The notes: a model not told the origin generated them from the sequence alone. A stretch of DNA of 64,000 nucleotides from Ferrimonas kyonanensis DSM 18153 (GCF_000425405.1 NZ_KE384364.1:48345-112344), one strand, 5' to 3'. Shown: positions 31,793 to 42,000, counted from the stretch's first letter. Program-made: numbers and translations.

Positions 31793-32764
31793 TTAAAAGT
31801 GTTGAAAACCCGTGGGGGCGTCGCTCTCCACTTCACCATTTCGGTAGTAGTGGATCCCCTCCCCGGCCCGAATCTGACCAATGCAGGTGTGGTTGACGCC
31901 GGCCTCGCCCAGGGCCGTCATCAATGCGCCCTTCTTGGCTTCCGGTACGGTAAACAGCAACTCATAATCCTCGCCCCCGGCGATGGCCACCCGCTGGGCC
32001 TGCTCCAGCCCTAGGGTCTCCACCAACGCCGAAGACAGCGGCACATCGGTGATCTCCACATGGGCCGAGACCTCTGAGGCCTTGACGATATGGCGCAGGT
32101 CACCGGCCAGGCCGTCGGAGATGTCCATACAGGCACTGGCGATGCCACGCAGCGAGCGGCCCGCCAGGATTCGGGGCGTCGGTCGCAGATGACGGGTCAC
32201 CAGAAACTCGCGGTGATCGTCACTGGCGGTCAGATCACCGTGCAGAATCTTCAAACCGGCGGCGCTGTCGCCCAGGTTACCGGTGACAAAGATCCAGTCG
32301 CCCGGCGAGGCACCGTGACGGTAGATTCCCTGCCCTGCGGGGACATGGCCCATGGCGGTCAGGGTGATGGTCAGCGGTCCGCGGGTGGTGTCACCACCCA
32401 CCAGGGCGATGCCATAGTATTCACAGATCTGATTCAGCCCGGCGGCAAACTCCGCCAGCCAGGGTTCATTGCTCTCCGGCAGGGTCAGTGCCAGGGTCAA
32501 CCAGGCCGGATCGGCGCCCATGGCCGCCAGATCAGAGAGGTTGACCGCCACCGACTTGTACGCCAGCACCGCCGGCTCAATCTGCTTGAGAAAGTGAATC
32601 CCCTCCACCAGGGTATCGGTGGTCACCACCAACTGGTTATTGTCGGGAGCCCGCAATATCGCGGCATCGTCACCGATGCCAAACAGCACGTCCTTTCGCT
32701 GGTTACCCCGTTGGCAACCCTGGCGAAAGTAACGCTCAATCAACTCAAATTCACTAATCGCCAT
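31793..32764 (-). CDS. thiL: Thiamine-monophosphate kinase
   Basis: ThiL phosphorylates thiamine monophosphate to the active diphosphate with ATP. The 323-residue product starts MAISEFELIERYF. It carries the metal/ATP-site sequences GIGDDAAIL, TDTLVEGIHF and ALVGGDTTRGPL, with CMDISDGLAGDL further on. The ATG at 32764 has no Shine-Dalgarno, because a terminator-like hairpin ends only 7 nt upstream of it. An in-frame TTG at 32806 would translate through the hairpin and add 14 residues with no family resemblance. It lies between nusB and pgpA. Confidence 0.95.
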   Translation of the reverse strand: MAISEFELIERYFRQGCQRGNQRKDVLFGIGDDAAILRAPDNNQLVVTTDTLVEGIHFLKQIEPAVLAYKSVAVNLSDLAAMGADPAWLTLALTLPESNEPWLAEFAAGLNQICEYYGIALVGGDTTRGPLTITLTAMGHVPAGQGIYRHGASPGDWIFVTGNLGDSAAGLKILHGDLTASDDHREFLVTRHLRPTPRILAGRSLRGIASACMDISDGLAGDLRHIVKASEVSAHVEITDVPLSSALVETLGLEQAQRVAIAGGEDYELLFTVPEAKKGALMTALGEAGVNHTCIGQIRAGEGIHYYRNGEVESDAPTGFQHF

Positions 32765-32796
32765 ATAAAAACGGCCACATTTTTGGGATGTGGCCG
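32765..32796 (-). terminator. Terminator-like hairpin abutting the thiL start codon
   Basis: On the minus strand a 9-bp stem CGGCCACAT/ATGTGGCCG (32788-32796 with 32772-32780) with a 7-nt loop is followed by TTTTT (32767-32771) and then, two bases later, by the thiL ATG (32762-32764). It looks like an intrinsic terminator for nusB, and it takes the place of the thiL ribosome-binding site. Confidence 0.75.
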
Positions 32797-32820
32797 CTCC
32801 ATTCAATATTGCATTGCCGG

Positions 32821-33231
32821 TTATCGCTGCAAGGCGTTAGCCAGCTTATCAAGCACGCCGTTGACAAACTTGTGGCTGTCGTCGGATGCAAACGCTTTCG
32901 CCAGTTCAATGGCCTCGTTGATGGCCACCTTGTAAGGCACGTCATCACGGTAGAGCAACTCATAGGCGCCCACCCGCAATACCGCCATCTCGATGGGGTC
33001 CACTTCCTCCAGCAAACGCGCCAGATAAGGCTTACAGCGCTCATCCAGTTGCTTGCAATGGCTGACTACGCCAACCAGCAATTCGCGGAAGTAAGCCACA
33101 TCAACGCCGTCGGTTTCCTGCTCGGTGAGGAAGTGATGCTCGATGTTGGCCACATCATTCCCGCTTAACTGCCATGAATAGATGGCTTGCACCGCCAAAC
33201 GGCGGGCTTTACGACGCTCTGAAGGCTTCAC
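32821..33231 (-). CDS. nusB: Transcription antitermination factor NusB
   Basis: NusB binds boxA RNA with S10 (NusE) to allow antitermination in rRNA operons. The 136-residue all-helical product starts [20 protein letters not shown]. It has the conserved [27 protein letters not shown] core (recognised by AYELLYR and [10 protein letters not shown]) and [11 protein letters not shown] near the C terminus. It follows ribH by 25 nt. Confidence 0.97.
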   Translation of the reverse strand: MKPSERRKARRLAVQAIYSWQLSGNDVANIEHHFLTEQETDGVDVAYFRELLVGVVSHCKQLDERCKPYLARLLEEVDPIEMAVLRVGAYELLYRDDVPYKVAINEAIELAKAFASDDSHKFVNGVLDKLANALQR

Positions 33232-33256
33232 GTAATTCTCCTGATGTATCCGTCGC

Positions 33257-33721
33257 TTAAATGTTCTTAAGGACGTTAACCATCTCCAAGGCGCTCATTG
33301 CGGCCTCGTGGCCTTTGTTGCCAGCCTTGGTGCCGGCACGCTCAATGGCCTGCTCGATGGTGTCGGTAGTGAGGACGCCGAAGGCCACCGGAGTATCAAA
33401 CTCCAGCATTACCTGTGCCAGTCCCTTGTTGCACTCTCCGGCAACGAAATCAAAGTGTGGTGTACCACCACGAATCACCGCCCCCAGGGCGATGATGGCG
33501 TCAAACTCGCCGCCTTTTGCCAGCTTACGGGCAACCAGAGGCAGTTCGAATGCGCCAGGAGCACGGACAATGGTGATATCATCATCATTGACTTGTCCAA
33601 GGCGCTTCAGGGTATCGATCGCCCCTTGAACCAGGCTCTCTACAACAAAGCTGTTAAAGCGGCCAACCACCAGTGCAACCTTGGCACCCTTGGCTTCAAT
33701 GTTTCCTTCGATGACTTTCAT
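33257..33721 (-). CDS. ribH: 6,7-dimethyl-8-ribityllumazine synthase
   Basis: RibH condenses the ribityl-uracil from RibD with the butanone phosphate from RibB to give lumazine, the riboflavin synthase substrate. The product of 154 residues starts [12 protein letters not shown]. It has the VGRFNSFV ribityl site, [10 protein letters not shown], and the [14 protein letters not shown] loop containing the catalytic His, and ends with the [17 protein letters not shown] helix. The frame is open upstream for 12 codons, but the ATG at 33721 fits the family. Confidence 0.97.
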   Translation of the reverse strand: MKVIEGNIEAKGAKVALVVGRFNSFVVESLVQGAIDTLKRLGQVNDDDITIVRAPGAFELPLVARKLAKGGEFDAIIALGAVIRGGTPHFDFVAGECNKGLAQVMLEFDTPVAFGVLTTDTIEQAIERAGTKAGNKGHEAAMSALEMVNVLKNI

Positions 33722-33830
33722 TATTTGTACCCAAAAACAGATTGGTAGACGCCCCACACCGGTGGCGGGGCGAAAAGTGGCGTAATGATAGCACAGCCGT
33801 CAGCAAAACCTTAATGCCGACGGCTCACAA

Positions 33831-34934
33831 TTATTCGCCGATGTATTCGGTCACTTCCAGGCCGAAACCGGACAGAGAGTGATACCGTTTTTGACCCGAC
33901 AGCAAGCGCATTTGAGTCACCCCGAGGTTGGCCAGGATCTGCGATCCCACCCCAACGGTACGGGAGGTGCCAAAGGGCTTGCGTTTAGGCCCCTGTTCGC
34001 CGGCGTCTTCAACCGCCAGGGCTCGAATTCGATCCAGCATCTCGTCGCTGCTCTGGTGGCGCCCCAGCAGAACCAGCACGCCGCCTTCATCACCGATGCG
34101 GCTCATGGCTTTGTCCAGTGACCAGGCACCACTGCCTCCGCGCTGGGAAAACAGCAGATCATTGAAACCGTCGTGCAGGTGAACCCGAACCAGCGGGTTG
34201 TTGCTGACGTCCCCCTTCACCAGGGCAAAGTGGGCTTCGCCGTCGATGGTGTCACGGAAACTCACCAGCTCGAAATCGCCGAAACGGGTCGGCCAGTGAC
34301 AGCTGGACTCACGCACGATGGTGGTTTCATTGTTGTTGCGGTATTCAATCAGGTCGGCAATGGTGCCGACTTTCAGATCATGCTCCGCGGCAAACAACTC
34401 CAGTTGTGGGCGACGGGCCATGGTGCCGTCTTCGTTGAGAATCTCAACGATTACCGCCGCCGATTCGAAGCCCCCGAGACGAGCCAGATCCACCGAGGCT
34501 TCGGTGTGACCGGCCCGGGTCAGGACGCCGCCCTGGCGGGCGCGCAGAGGAAAAATGTGGCCCGGCTGCACCAGATCCGACGGCCCGGCGTCTTTGCCGA
34601 CGGCGGTCAGGACGGTGACGGCGCGATCGGCGGCGGAGATGCCGGTGGTTACCCCTTCGGCCGCTTCAATGGAAACGGTGAAGGCGGTGCCGTATTGCTC
34701 GGTGTGGCGCGATACCATCGGCGGCAGACCCAGGCGATCACAACGCTCACCACTCATGGGCATGCAGATCAACCCGCGCCCATACTTGGCCATAAAGTTA
34801 ATGGCGTCGGGAGTCACCGCTTCGGCGGCCATGATCAGGTCACCTTCATTCTCACGGTCTTCATCGTCCATCAGGATAACCATTTTGCCCTGACGGATGT
34901 CTTCGATGATCTCTTCAATACTATTCAGTGCCAT
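33831..34934 (-). CDS. ribB: 3,4-dihydroxy-2-butanone-4-phosphate synthase with degenerate RibA-like domain (RibBX)
   Basis: The N-terminal domain (about 1-200) is a complete Rib[13 protein letters not shown] (22-32), the GRGLICMPM loop and [14 protein letters not shown] carry the metal and substrate residues. The C-terminal half (about 205-367) is laid out like GTP cyclohydrolase II. At the zinc-site position it reads [17 protein letters not shown], with none of the three zinc cysteines, and the catalytic GRG segment is also lost ([10 protein letters not shown]). It is therefore probably not a GTP cyclohydrolase and corresponds to the RibBX variant known from Shewanella. A functional ribA should exist elsewhere. 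It sits between ribE and ribH. Confidence 0.92.
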   Translation of the reverse strand: MALNSIEEIIEDIRQGKMVILMDDEDRENEGDLIMAAEAVTPDAINFMAKYGRGLICMPMSGERCDRLGLPPMVSRHTEQYGTAFTVSIEAAEGVTTGISAADRAVTVLTAVGKDAGPSDLVQPGHIFPLRARQGGVLTRAGHTEASVDLARLGGFESAAVIVEILNEDGTMARRPQLELFAAEHDLKVGTIADLIEYRNNNETTIVRESSCHWPTRFGDFELVSFRDTIDGEAHFALVKGDVSNNPLVRVHLHDGFNDLLFSQRGGSGAWSLDKAMSRIGDEGGVLVLLGRHQSSDEMLDRIRALAVEDAGEQGPKRKPFGTSRTVGVGSQILANLGVTQMRLLSGQKRYHSLSGFGLEVTEYIGE

Positions 34935-34947
34935 CTTGCTGACCTTG

Positions 34948-35604
34948 TTATTTTAAAAATCCAGATTTCGCCAACATCTCCATGGTGATGCCACCGGACT
35001 CCTCGCTGTCTGTTGCAGGCTGCATCAATCGCTCCAGGTATCGGGCAATCAGATCCACCTCCAGGTTGACGGTCGAGCCGGGTCGCAGTTCACCAATGGT
35101 GGTTTCCTGGACGGTATGGGGGACTAGGGTAAGACGAAAACGATTACCGTCGACTTCATTGGCGGTCAGGCTGATGCCGTCGATGGTGACCGAGCCCTTT
35201 TCAGGGATGTAGCGGCCCAGGCCCGCTGGGGCCCGCAGCCAGAACTCAATGGCGCGACCACGGTCGCTGATGCTCTCTACGGTTGCCAGACCATCCACAT
35301 GGCCACTGACCATATGACCGCCCAGGCGGGTGTTGACGGTAACCGCCCGCTCCAGGTTGACCGACTGGCCCACCGCGTAATGGGCAAAATTGGTACGGGC
35401 CAGGGTCTCTCCGGACACATCCGCCACGTAGCCGTCACTCAGCTTGGCAACCACGGTCAGGCACACGCCATTGGTGGCAATGCTGTCACCCAACTGCACG
35501 TCCTCCAGTGGCAACTTGCCACTGGCCACGGTTACCCGTAAATCTTCACCGCGGCGCTCTAACTGGCGCAACTGGCCCACCGCTTCGATAATGCCTGTAA
35601 ACAT
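34948..35604 (-). CDS. ribE: Riboflavin synthase alpha chain
   Basis: The enzyme dismutates two lumazines to riboflavin. The 218-residue product consists of two lumazine-binding repeats starting MFTGIIEAVGQL, with DSIATNGVCLTV in the first and GGHMVSGHVDG and KGSVTIDGISLTAN in the second. The start codon follows the ribD stop directly. The symbol ribC is also used in E. coli. Confidence 0.96.
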   Translation of the reverse strand: MFTGIIEAVGQLRQLERRGEDLRVTVASGKLPLEDVQLGDSIATNGVCLTVVAKLSDGYVADVSGETLARTNFAHYAVGQSVNLERAVTVNTRLGGHMVSGHVDGLATVESISDRGRAIEFWLRAPAGLGRYIPEKGSVTIDGISLTANEVDGNRFRLTLVPHTVQETTIGELRPGSTVNLEVDLIARYLERLMQPATDSEESGGITMEMLAKSGFLK

Positions 35605-36717
35605 CTATGACTCCGCGCGCACCAGGGTCAGGCGCAAATCGGCACCGACCCGGCGAACGTCTTTAAATTGAAATTCGGGCACCTGTGACATGGCGGTTAA
35701 CTGGGGCAAATTCAAGACCCCACGACCGTCACTGCCCATCATTTTCGGTGCCTGATAGAAAATAATCTCATCCCATAGCCCGGCTTGAACAAAAGCCCCG
35801 GCCAGGGTCGCCCCGGCTTCGACCATCAGGGTGTTGATCTGACGTTGACTCAGTTCGGCCATCAGCGCATGAAGGTCCACCTTGCCGGCGACAGACGGCC
35901 CTTGCCAACAGGCCACATGCTCGGGCCAGTCGCAGCCATACTCCTGTGTCGAAGCCAGCAGCACCGGCGACTCAATCTGGGTCAATTGCAGCCCGGGTCG
36001 CAGCCGAGCCTGGCCATCGATCACCACTCGCAGCGGCTGCGACCAGTGGGCCGGTAAGTTCACCGATGCGGGCAACTGTTCGGGACGCACATTCATCGAG
36101 GGGTTATCCGCCAGCACCGTACCGGCGCCGGTAATCACCGCCCCGTGACTCAAACGCATCAACTGAACGTCGCGGCGGGCATCGGCAGCGGTGATCCACT
36201 TGGACTCACCGTTGGCCAATGCCGTGCGGCCATCCATGGACGCCGCCAACTTAATCCGAATGTAGGGACGCCCCTTGGCCATGCGGCTGATAAAGCCCGG
36301 GTTGAGTTGACGCGCCTGGGCCTCCAATACTCCGGAGACCACCTCAATGCCGGCCTGCTTCAGCATCGACAAACCACGACCCGCCACCTGAGGGTTAGGA
36401 TCGACCATGGCGGCCACCACCCGACTGACCCCCGCCTTGATCAAGGCTTCGGCACAGGGCGGCGTGCGGCCATGGTGCGAGCAGGGCTCCAGGGTCACGT
36501 AGGCCGTGGCCCCCTTGGCCCGCTCACCCGCCTGACGCAAGGCAAACACTTCGGCATGGGGCTCGCCGGCCTTAGGGTGAAACCCTTCGCCGACGATGGC
36601 GCCGTCTCTGACCAGCACGCACCCCACAGCAGGGTTGGGCCGGGCGGTAAAACGGCCGCGCCGGGCCAACTCGATAGCCCGGCGCATAAAGGAATAATCG
36701 TGTTGTGAGCCGTTCAT
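35605..36717 (-). CDS. ribD: Bifunctional riboflavin deaminase/reductase RibD
   Basis: RibD carries out steps 2 and 3 of riboflavin synthesis. The 370-residue product has an N-terminal cytidine-deaminase-like zinc domain with HAEVFAL and the PCSHHGRTPPCAEAL motif. A C-terminal NADPH-dependent reductase domain follows from about residue 150 (IRIKLAASMDGRTA, LMVEAGATLAGAF). It follows nrdR by 6 nt and abuts ribE. Confidence 0.96.
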   Translation of the reverse strand: MNGSQHDYSFMRRAIELARRGRFTARPNPAVGCVLVRDGAIVGEGFHPKAGEPHAEVFALRQAGERAKGATAYVTLEPCSHHGRTPPCAEALIKAGVSRVVAAMVDPNPQVAGRGLSMLKQAGIEVVSGVLEAQARQLNPGFISRMAKGRPYIRIKLAASMDGRTALANGESKWITAADARRDVQLMRLSHGAVITGAGTVLADNPSMNVRPEQLPASVNLPAHWSQPLRVVIDGQARLRPGLQLTQIESPVLLASTQEYGCDWPEHVACWQGPSVAGKVDLHALMAELSQRQINTLMVEAGATLAGAFVQAGLWDEIIFYQAPKMMGSDGRGVLNLPQLTAMSQVPEFQFKDVRRVGADLRLTLVRAES

Positions 36718-36723
36718 TTATCG

Positions 36724-37173
36724 TTATTTTTCCAGCTTGGCGATGGCTTCACCAAATTGCGACAAATCTTCAAAGGCGCGGTACACCGAGGCGAAGCGAA
36801 TGTAGGCCACCTTATCGAGGGCAATCAGTTGTTCCATCACCAGGTTGCCGACCATGTCCGAGCCCACTTCCCGCTCGCCGGTAGCCCGCAGGGCTGATTT
36901 AATCTTAGTCAAAGACTGTTCAATCGCTTCTGCCGACACCGGTCGCTTCTCCACCGCCCGTTGAATACCCCGGCGCAGCTTCTCTTCGTCGAAAGGTTCG
37001 CGGGTGCCGTCCTGCTTGATCACTCTGGGCATCACCAGCTCGGCACTTTCAAAAGTGGTAAATCGCTCATGGCAGGTCAGGCACTCACGGCGCCGACGAA
37101 CCTGATGACCTTCGGCCACCAGTCGGGAGTCGATCACCTTGGTGTCCGTCGTAGAACAAAATGGGCAGTGCAT
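36724..37173 (-). CDS. nrdR: Transcriptional repressor NrdR
   Basis: NrdR senses (d)ATP and represses ribonucleotide reductase genes. The 149-residue product has an N-terminal zinc ribbon CPFC...CLTC ([35 protein letters not shown]) and an ATP-cone domain ([20 protein letters not shown]). It heads the nrdR-ribD-ribE-ribBX-ribH-nusB series, an order conserved in gammaproteobacteria. Confidence 0.97.
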   Translation of the reverse strand: MHCPFCSTTDTKVIDSRLVAEGHQVRRRRECLTCHERFTTFESAELVMPRVIKQDGTREPFDEEKLRRGIQRAVEKRPVSAEAIEQSLTKIKSALRATGEREVGSDMVGNLVMEQLIALDKVAYIRFASVYRAFEDLSQFGEAIAKLEK

Positions 37174-37253
37174 GGCGCCTCCGGCAGGTCCCTTTTACCA
37201 GGACAGGTAAACTGACTGCTAAGAATACCGGATTTAGGGCTTTAGGTTAACAA

Positions 37254-38399
37254 TCAGGGCGTTTCTTCACAGCTGAGTTTGATCTCCATCCGCTCTGAAG
37301 GAGCAATTCGTGACGGATGCGACTGCCAATGGTCCCCTGAGAGGCCAGCATCGACCCCGAGGCGGTACAGCGGCAGCATGTTCTCCGGTCCAAATTGCAA
37401 TGGTTCGAAGTCCAATGGATAGCTCTGGGGGATGGCGGCGTAACAAAAACCCATCTGTTTTGCCGCCGCCATGCGATAGACCCGCAGCAAGCTTTCATTG
37501 ACCCGATACTGGTTACTGTCATACGCAAACTGAATGCCGTTGGCCAGAGCTTTGCCACTGGAGGGGTGCTGTCGCTGAAACAACAGTTGGTGATTCACCA
37601 CCACCCATACCCGCTGCTGAGCCCGGGGCAGCAGTCGAAACTGGTCTACCATGAAGGGCCGCAAAAACAACAAATCCCAGGCGGAATCGTGATGCATCTG
37701 ATAGTAGGTGCTACCGGCGACGCCGACCGGGAAATAGCGAGCCTCGAAGGCACCGGGGAACGCCGATGCCGCCTGCAACACATCTCGATAGTAGTGGTAA
37801 CGATCGCTTCGGTCGCTGGCGGCGATGGCACCAAGATCCCAGAACACCGGCACACCGGCATCGGCATTGGTGGTCCCCACGTAGAGTCGCCGCCCCTGAC
37901 GGTGGCTCGCTGCCACCTCATCAATCATCCCATCGGTGATAAAATGGTCGATCAGCGCCCGCAATTTATCGCTGTCATACGCCGAACGGCCAAACAGCGC
38001 CCCGAACGGGTTGAGATGGCCAACAATGGCCGAGGCCGGTTGTTCGGCATAGGCCTGCTTCAGAGCCTGATCGTACTTCGGCCCCAAAAACGCCACCGTG
38101 GCCACCAGGGCGCCAGTGGAGATGCCGGTGACGACCTGAAACCGCGGCCGGTCCCCCCGCTGCTGCCAACCGGCCAACAAGCCGGCATTCCAGGCGCCGT
38201 AGGCACCGCCTCCGGACAACACCAGGTGATCCACTCGAGTTTGAGTCAGTGCAATGACCGGCGGCGGATTTGGGTTCGGGTCGGCAATGGCGCCAAAGGG
38301 CAGATCCTGTTCATGACCCGCAGGCAGGGGCGCAGGCCGGCTGGCACAGGCTTGCAGACACAGTGCCAGCATTGCCGCCAGCCAGATGTTCGAGGTCAT
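37254..38399 (-). CDS. Patatin-like phospholipase-family lipoprotein
   Basis: The 381-residue protein has a lipoprotein signal with the lipobox LQAC (Cys18) and a patatin fold. The oxyanion loop is GGGAYGAW (63-70) and the nucleophile elbow GISTG (Ser94). The second dyad residue normally sits in a DGG/DGA motif; here the corresponding stretch reads YQMHHDSAW (Asp238), keeping an Asp but losing the following Gly. It may act on membrane lipids from the periplasmic side or outer membrane, but activity is not certain. It stands between glyA and nrdR. Confidence 0.82.
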   Translation of the reverse strand: MTSNIWLAAMLALCLQACASRPAPLPAGHEQDLPFGAIADPNPNPPPVIALTQTRVDHLVLSGGGAYGAWNAGLLAGWQQRGDRPRFQVVTGISTGALVATVAFLGPKYDQALKQAYAEQPASAIVGHLNPFGALFGRSAYDSDKLRALIDHFITDGMIDEVAASHRQGRRLYVGTTNADAGVPVFWDLGAIAASDRSDRYHYYRDVLQAASAFPGAFEARYFPVGVAGSTYYQMHHDSAWDLLFLRPFMVDQFRLLPRAQQRVWVVVNHQLLFQRQHPSSGKALANGIQFAYDSNQYRVNESLLRVYRMAAAKQMGFCYAAIPQSYPLDFEPLQFGPENMLPLYRLGVDAGLSGDHWQSHPSRIAPSERMEIKLSCEETP

Positions 38400-38412
38400 T
38401 GTTGTTGCTCCA

Positions 38413-38440
38413 CAAAAAAGCCCATCCTCAGGATGGGCTC
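38413..38440 (-). terminator. Terminator of glyA
   Basis: On the minus strand a 9-bp stem AGCCCATCC/GGATGGGCT (38419-38427 with 38431-38439) is followed by six U just beyond the glyA stop codon. Confidence 0.88.
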
Positions 38441-38458
38441 AGTATACCGAATCGGCGA

Positions 38459-39715
38459 TTAACGGTAGACAGGTTTAGTACGGCACAGGGCCAGCACCTG
38501 CTGCTGCACCCGCTCCACCACGGCTTCGTTGCCGAAGTCATCCAGGATGTCGCAGATCCAGCCGGTCATTTCACGGCACTCGGCCTCATTGATGCCACGA
38601 CGGGTCAGCGCCGGTGTACCGATCCGCAGACCGGAGGTCACAAACGGGCTACGGGGATCATTGGGAACCGAGTTTTTGTTGACGGTGATGTTGGCCCGCC
38701 CCAGGGCGGCATCGGCGTCTTTGCCGGTAATGTCCTTGTCGATGAGGTCCAGCAGGAACAGGTGATTGTCGGTACCACCGGACACCACCTTGTAACCGCG
38801 ACTCATAAACACGTCCGCCATCGCCTTGGCGTTGACCACAACCTGCTTCTGATACTCGGCAAACTCCGGCTGCAGTGCCTCTTTAAAGGCGACCGCTTTA
38901 GCGGCAATCACATGGCACAAAGGCCCGCCCTGACCGCCGGGGAACACCGCCGAGTTGAGCTTCTTATACACGGTTTCATCACCGCAGGCAGACAGAATCA
39001 GGCCGCCACGGGGACCGGCCAGAGTCTTGTGAGTGGTGGTGGTAACCACGTGCGCATGAGGCACCGGATTAGGATAAACCCCCGCCGCAATCAGGCCGGC
39101 AACGTGGGCCATATCCACAAACAGGTAAGCCCCCACCTCATCGGCAATGGCACGGAACTTAGCCCAGTCGATGATGCCGGAATAGGCGGAGAAGCCAGCA
39201 ATGATCATCTTCGGCTGATGCTCTTTGGCCAGAGCCAGCACCTCGTCGTAGTCGATTTCACCGGTTTCCGGCGTGATACCGTACTGCACGGCGTTGTAGA
39301 TCTTACCGGAAAACGACACGCTGGCACCGTGAGTCAGGTGGCCACCATGGGCCAGGCTCATGCCCAGAACGGTATCGCCAGGTTGAAGCAGAGCCATGAA
39401 CACCGCCGCATTGGCCTGAGAACCGGAGTGCGGCTGAACGTTGGCGTACTCGGATCCAAACAGTTCATTGGCGCGGTCAATGGCAAGCTGTTCGGACACA
39501 TCGACATACTCGCAGCCGCCGTAATAGCGTTTGGACGGGTAGCCTTCGGCATACTTGTTGGTCAACTGGGAGCCTTGGGCTTCCAGTACGCGAGGGCTGG
39601 TGTAGTTCTCGGAGGCAATCAGCTCGATGTGCTCTTCTTGGCGCGTGCGCTCCGCCTCCATCGCCTGCCACAACTCGGGATCGAAATCGGCGATGTTCAT
39701 TGTTTTGTCCAGCAT
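38459..39715 (-). CDS. glyA: Serine hydroxymethyltransferase
   Basis: GlyA is a PLP enzyme that interconverts serine and glycine with tetrahydrofolate, the main source of one-carbon units. The 418-residue product starts [16 protein letters not shown], has the [14 protein letters not shown] segment, and carries the Schiff-base lysine Lys230 in [14 protein letters not shown] (E. coli Lys229). It has its own terminator. The 210-nt region upstream shows no clear riboswitch. Confidence 0.98.
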   Translation of the reverse strand: MLDKTMNIADFDPELWQAMEAERTRQEEHIELIASENYTSPRVLEAQGSQLTNKYAEGYPSKRYYGGCEYVDVSEQLAIDRANELFGSEYANVQPHSGSQANAAVFMALLQPGDTVLGMSLAHGGHLTHGASVSFSGKIYNAVQYGITPETGEIDYDEVLALAKEHQPKMIIAGFSAYSGIIDWAKFRAIADEVGAYLFVDMAHVAGLIAAGVYPNPVPHAHVVTTTTHKTLAGPRGGLILSACGDETVYKKLNSAVFPGGQGGPLCHVIAAKAVAFKEALQPEFAEYQKQVVVNAKAMADVFMSRGYKVVSGGTDNHLFLLDLIDKDITGKDADAALGRANITVNKNSVPNDPRSPFVTSGLRIGTPALTRRGINEAECREMTGWICDILDDFGNEAVVERVQQQVLALCRTKPVYR

Positions 39716-39925
39716 CCATGTCTCCTGGTGTAGGGGGTTATTTTTTAGGCGCCACTATATTACTCCTGTGTGACGGCGATCCCAAGTCCAATGACACCGA
39801 CCGAGTCGCTCTCATAAACGAACGCAATGAAACGCCCATCGAACTCTATCCATTGAACCGTTGCCAACCGAGGAGAAATGCGCGAGGCAGCCCCACCAGA
39901 ACCGGACTGCCCGCGCCGGAACCGC

Positions 39926-40306
39926 TTAGCGGCTCTGAGTCGGTACCCCCTGACCCACGCCTTTAATGGCGTTGTTCTGATCCAGGTACACCAACCGAGG
40001 CTTGTGGCTGGCCGCTTGCTGGTGGTCCATCTGCACATAGGCACAGATGATCAACCGATCTCCGGGGCTGGCTTTATGGGCCGCAGCGCCATTGACCGAG
40101 ATGATGCGCGACCCCCGCTCCGCTTCGATGGCATAGGTGGCAAAGCGCTCGCCATTGTCGACGTTGTACAACTCGATCTTCTCGTACTCCAGAATGCCGG
40201 CGGCCTCGAGAAAGTCCCGGTCGATGGCACAAGAGCCTTCGTATTCCAACTCGGCGTGGGTCACTCTGGCCTGGTGCAATTTGCCTTTCAGCATCTCTGT
40301 TTTCAT
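39926..40306 (-). CDS. panD: Aspartate 1-decarboxylase proenzyme
   Basis: PanD makes beta-alanine for pantothenate/CoA from aspartate. The 126-residue product self-cleaves between Gly24 and Ser25 ([10 protein letters not shown]), producing the pyruvoyl cofactor. The conserved ENVDNGERF-like ([12 protein letters not shown]) and NGAAAH segments are present. It stands alone here, not with panBC. Confidence 0.96.
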   Translation of the reverse strand: MKTEMLKGKLHQARVTHAELEYEGSCAIDRDFLEAAGILEYEKIELYNVDNGERFATYAIEAERGSRIISVNGAAAHKASPGDRLIICAYVQMDHQQAASHKPRLVYLDQNNAIKGVGQGVPTQSR

Positions 40307-40368
40307 CGCTTGTATGTTCCTTGGTTTAGAGTTCTTCGGGGCCGAACTGGCGGCCCCTTTGTCAGGCG

Positions 40369-42000
40369 TCAGGCGGTTCTGAACTGCCCCAATGTGTGTT
40401 GCAGGCGATCCGCCAGCTGCGTCAACTCGGCGCCGGAGAGGGCGGTCTGCTCAGAGCCGGCCAACACCTCTTTGGAGGCCAGGTTGATGCCTTCGAGGTG
40501 CTGCCCCAGATCCTCGGCGACCGCCGCCTGTTCGCCACAGGCACTGGCAATCTGCAGGTTCATCGAAGCGATGTTGCCCACCGCTCCCACCACCTGCTCG
40601 ATGGAGGTACGCGCCTGATTCGACTGTTCGACACAGGCGGCAATCAACTGGCAACTGTTCTGAGTCGCACTGCCCGCTTGCTTGGAGCGATTTTGCAGCT
40701 GCTCGATGATGGCAACGATGCGGCTGGTGGACTCCTGAGTGCGACCGGCCAGGGTACGAACTTCATCCGCCACCACCGCAAAGCCGCGGCCCTGATCGCC
40801 GGCCCGGGCGGCTTCGATGGCCGCATTGAGCGCCAACAAATTGGTTTGATCGGCGATGTCGCGAATCACATCCACCACCATGCTGATGTTGGCAGAATCC
40901 TGCTCCAGCTCGCCGACCAGGGCCCCCGCCTGCTGAATCACCGATTCCGCCTGCTGAATGCCTTCGATGCCCTGAATCACCACCGTCATCCCCTCATTGG
41001 CGTCCTGGGTTGCCGACTCGGCAGAGTGGGAGGCCTCCTCGGTATTCCGAGCCACCTCGGCCACGGTGGACTGCATTTCGGTCATGGCGCTGGAGATGGA
41101 CGCCACTTGCAGTTGCTGCTGACGCATCCCCTCGGAAGTTTGCTCAGACACCGAACCCATGGCTTCGATGGAGGCCCCCAACTGATTAGACGCCTCGGTG
41201 ATCTGGGCCACCAATGCCGCCAGGCGGGACTGCATCTCCAGGCTGTCCTGCGCCAACTGCCCCAACTCGTCGTCGGCAAACTGGTTTCGGCTCAGTACAT
41301 GGGTCAGGTCGCCCTTGGCAATGGCTTCAATCAGGTTGCGTACTCGAGCCAGAGGGGTGCAGATCTGCCGCACCAGCAGCATGCCGGTCACCAGCATAAA
41401 CACCAGCATCACCGCGCCGCCGAGGGCGATCACCCAGTACATGGTCACCACCGATGCCGCGCTGGCATCAGCCTCCTCATCGACGAAGCTCTGGTTCAGT
41501 GTCACCAGGGCCTCGATGGCATCGATCAGCTCCAGATAGGCAGGGTAACTGGCCATGATGGCGGAGTTGGCGTCTTCATAACGATCCTGGCTGATCAGCC
41601 CCAGAAACGGCTCATTGGCCACCAAGTAGGCCCGCCAGCTTTGCTCCATCACAGAGAACGCCTGCCGATCCGCCTCGTTAGCCAGGGTCGCCCGATAACG
41701 GTCGAGGTTGTCGTCCATGGACAGCGCCATCTTCTTGCCTTCCAGCACCCACTCCGGCATGTCCGGATCCCCGGCGTTGGACACCAGCGAAAAATCGTAC
41801 TTGCGGTAGTCGATAATGAACGCCCGCATGTCTTCGGCCTGCATCAGGCTGGGGATGGTGGTGGTGTTGAACGCGGTAATGGTGGCCGCCATGGTGGTGG
41901 CTTGTCGAGTGACAATGCCAATCAACACCGCCATGGCCAGGGCGATTAACAGATAGGCCAGGGATATCTTATTTTTTACACTGAGATTATTGAGTCGCAC
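40369..42000 (-). CDS. Methyl-accepting chemotaxis protein
   Basis: The 543-residue chemoreceptor has a first transmembrane helix (about 12-31), a helical periplasmic sensor of four-helix-bundle type (32-185), a second helix (186-209) and HAMP (210-262). The signalling domain has the conserved tip [23 protein letters not shown] (about 381-403) and the [15 protein letters not shown] continuation. No C-terminal CheR/CheB-tethering pentapeptide is seen (ends QFRTA). The ligand is unknown. It lies downstream of the SMR and hydrolase genes next to the cai locus, so a quaternary-ammonium attractant is possible but unproven. Confidence 0.93.
   Translation of the reverse strand: MRLNNLSVKNKISLAYLLIALAMAVLIGIVTRQATTMAATITAFNTTTIPSLMQAEDMRAFIIDYRKYDFSLVSNAGDPDMPEWVLEGKKMALSMDDNLDRYRATLANEADRQAFSVMEQSWRAYLVANEPFLGLISQDRYEDANSAIMASYPAYLELIDAIEALVTLNQSFVDEEADASAASVVTMYWVIALGGAVMLVFMLVTGMLLVRQICTPLARVRNLIEAIAKGDLTHVLSRNQFADDELGQLAQDSLEMQSRLAALVAQITEASNQLGASIEAMGSVSEQTSEGMRQQQLQVASISSAMTEMQSTVAEVARNTEEASHSAESATQDANEGMTVVIQGIEGIQQAESVIQQAGALVGELEQDSANISMVVDVIRDIADQTNLLALNAAIEAARAGDQGRGFAVVADEVRTLAGRTQESTSRIVAIIEQLQNRSKQAGSATQNSCQLIAACVEQSNQARTSIEQVVGAVGNIASMNLQIASACGEQAAVAEDLGQHLEGINLASKEVLAGSEQTALSGAELTQLADRLQHTLGQFRTA

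Noticed and set aside
34935-37253. FMN riboswitch for the riboflavin genes
   Set aside because: Genes ribD-ribE-ribBX are packed with almost no gaps, and no RFN-like conserved segments were seen upstream of ribD or ribBX.
39763-39870. Short minus-strand frame ending ESDSVGVIGLGIAVTQE between panD and glyA
   Set aside because: The peptide looks protein-like, but there is no good start or ribosome site, codon use is mixed, and the longer frame overlaps panD. It is most likely untranslated leader of glyA.
39716-39925. Possible glycine riboswitch upstream of glyA
   Set aside because: The conserved glycine-aptamer core could not be traced in these 210 nt.
40396-41949. A 517-codon plus-strand frame opposite the chemoreceptor gene
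   Set aside because: Antisense to a well-supported MCP; no family resemblance.
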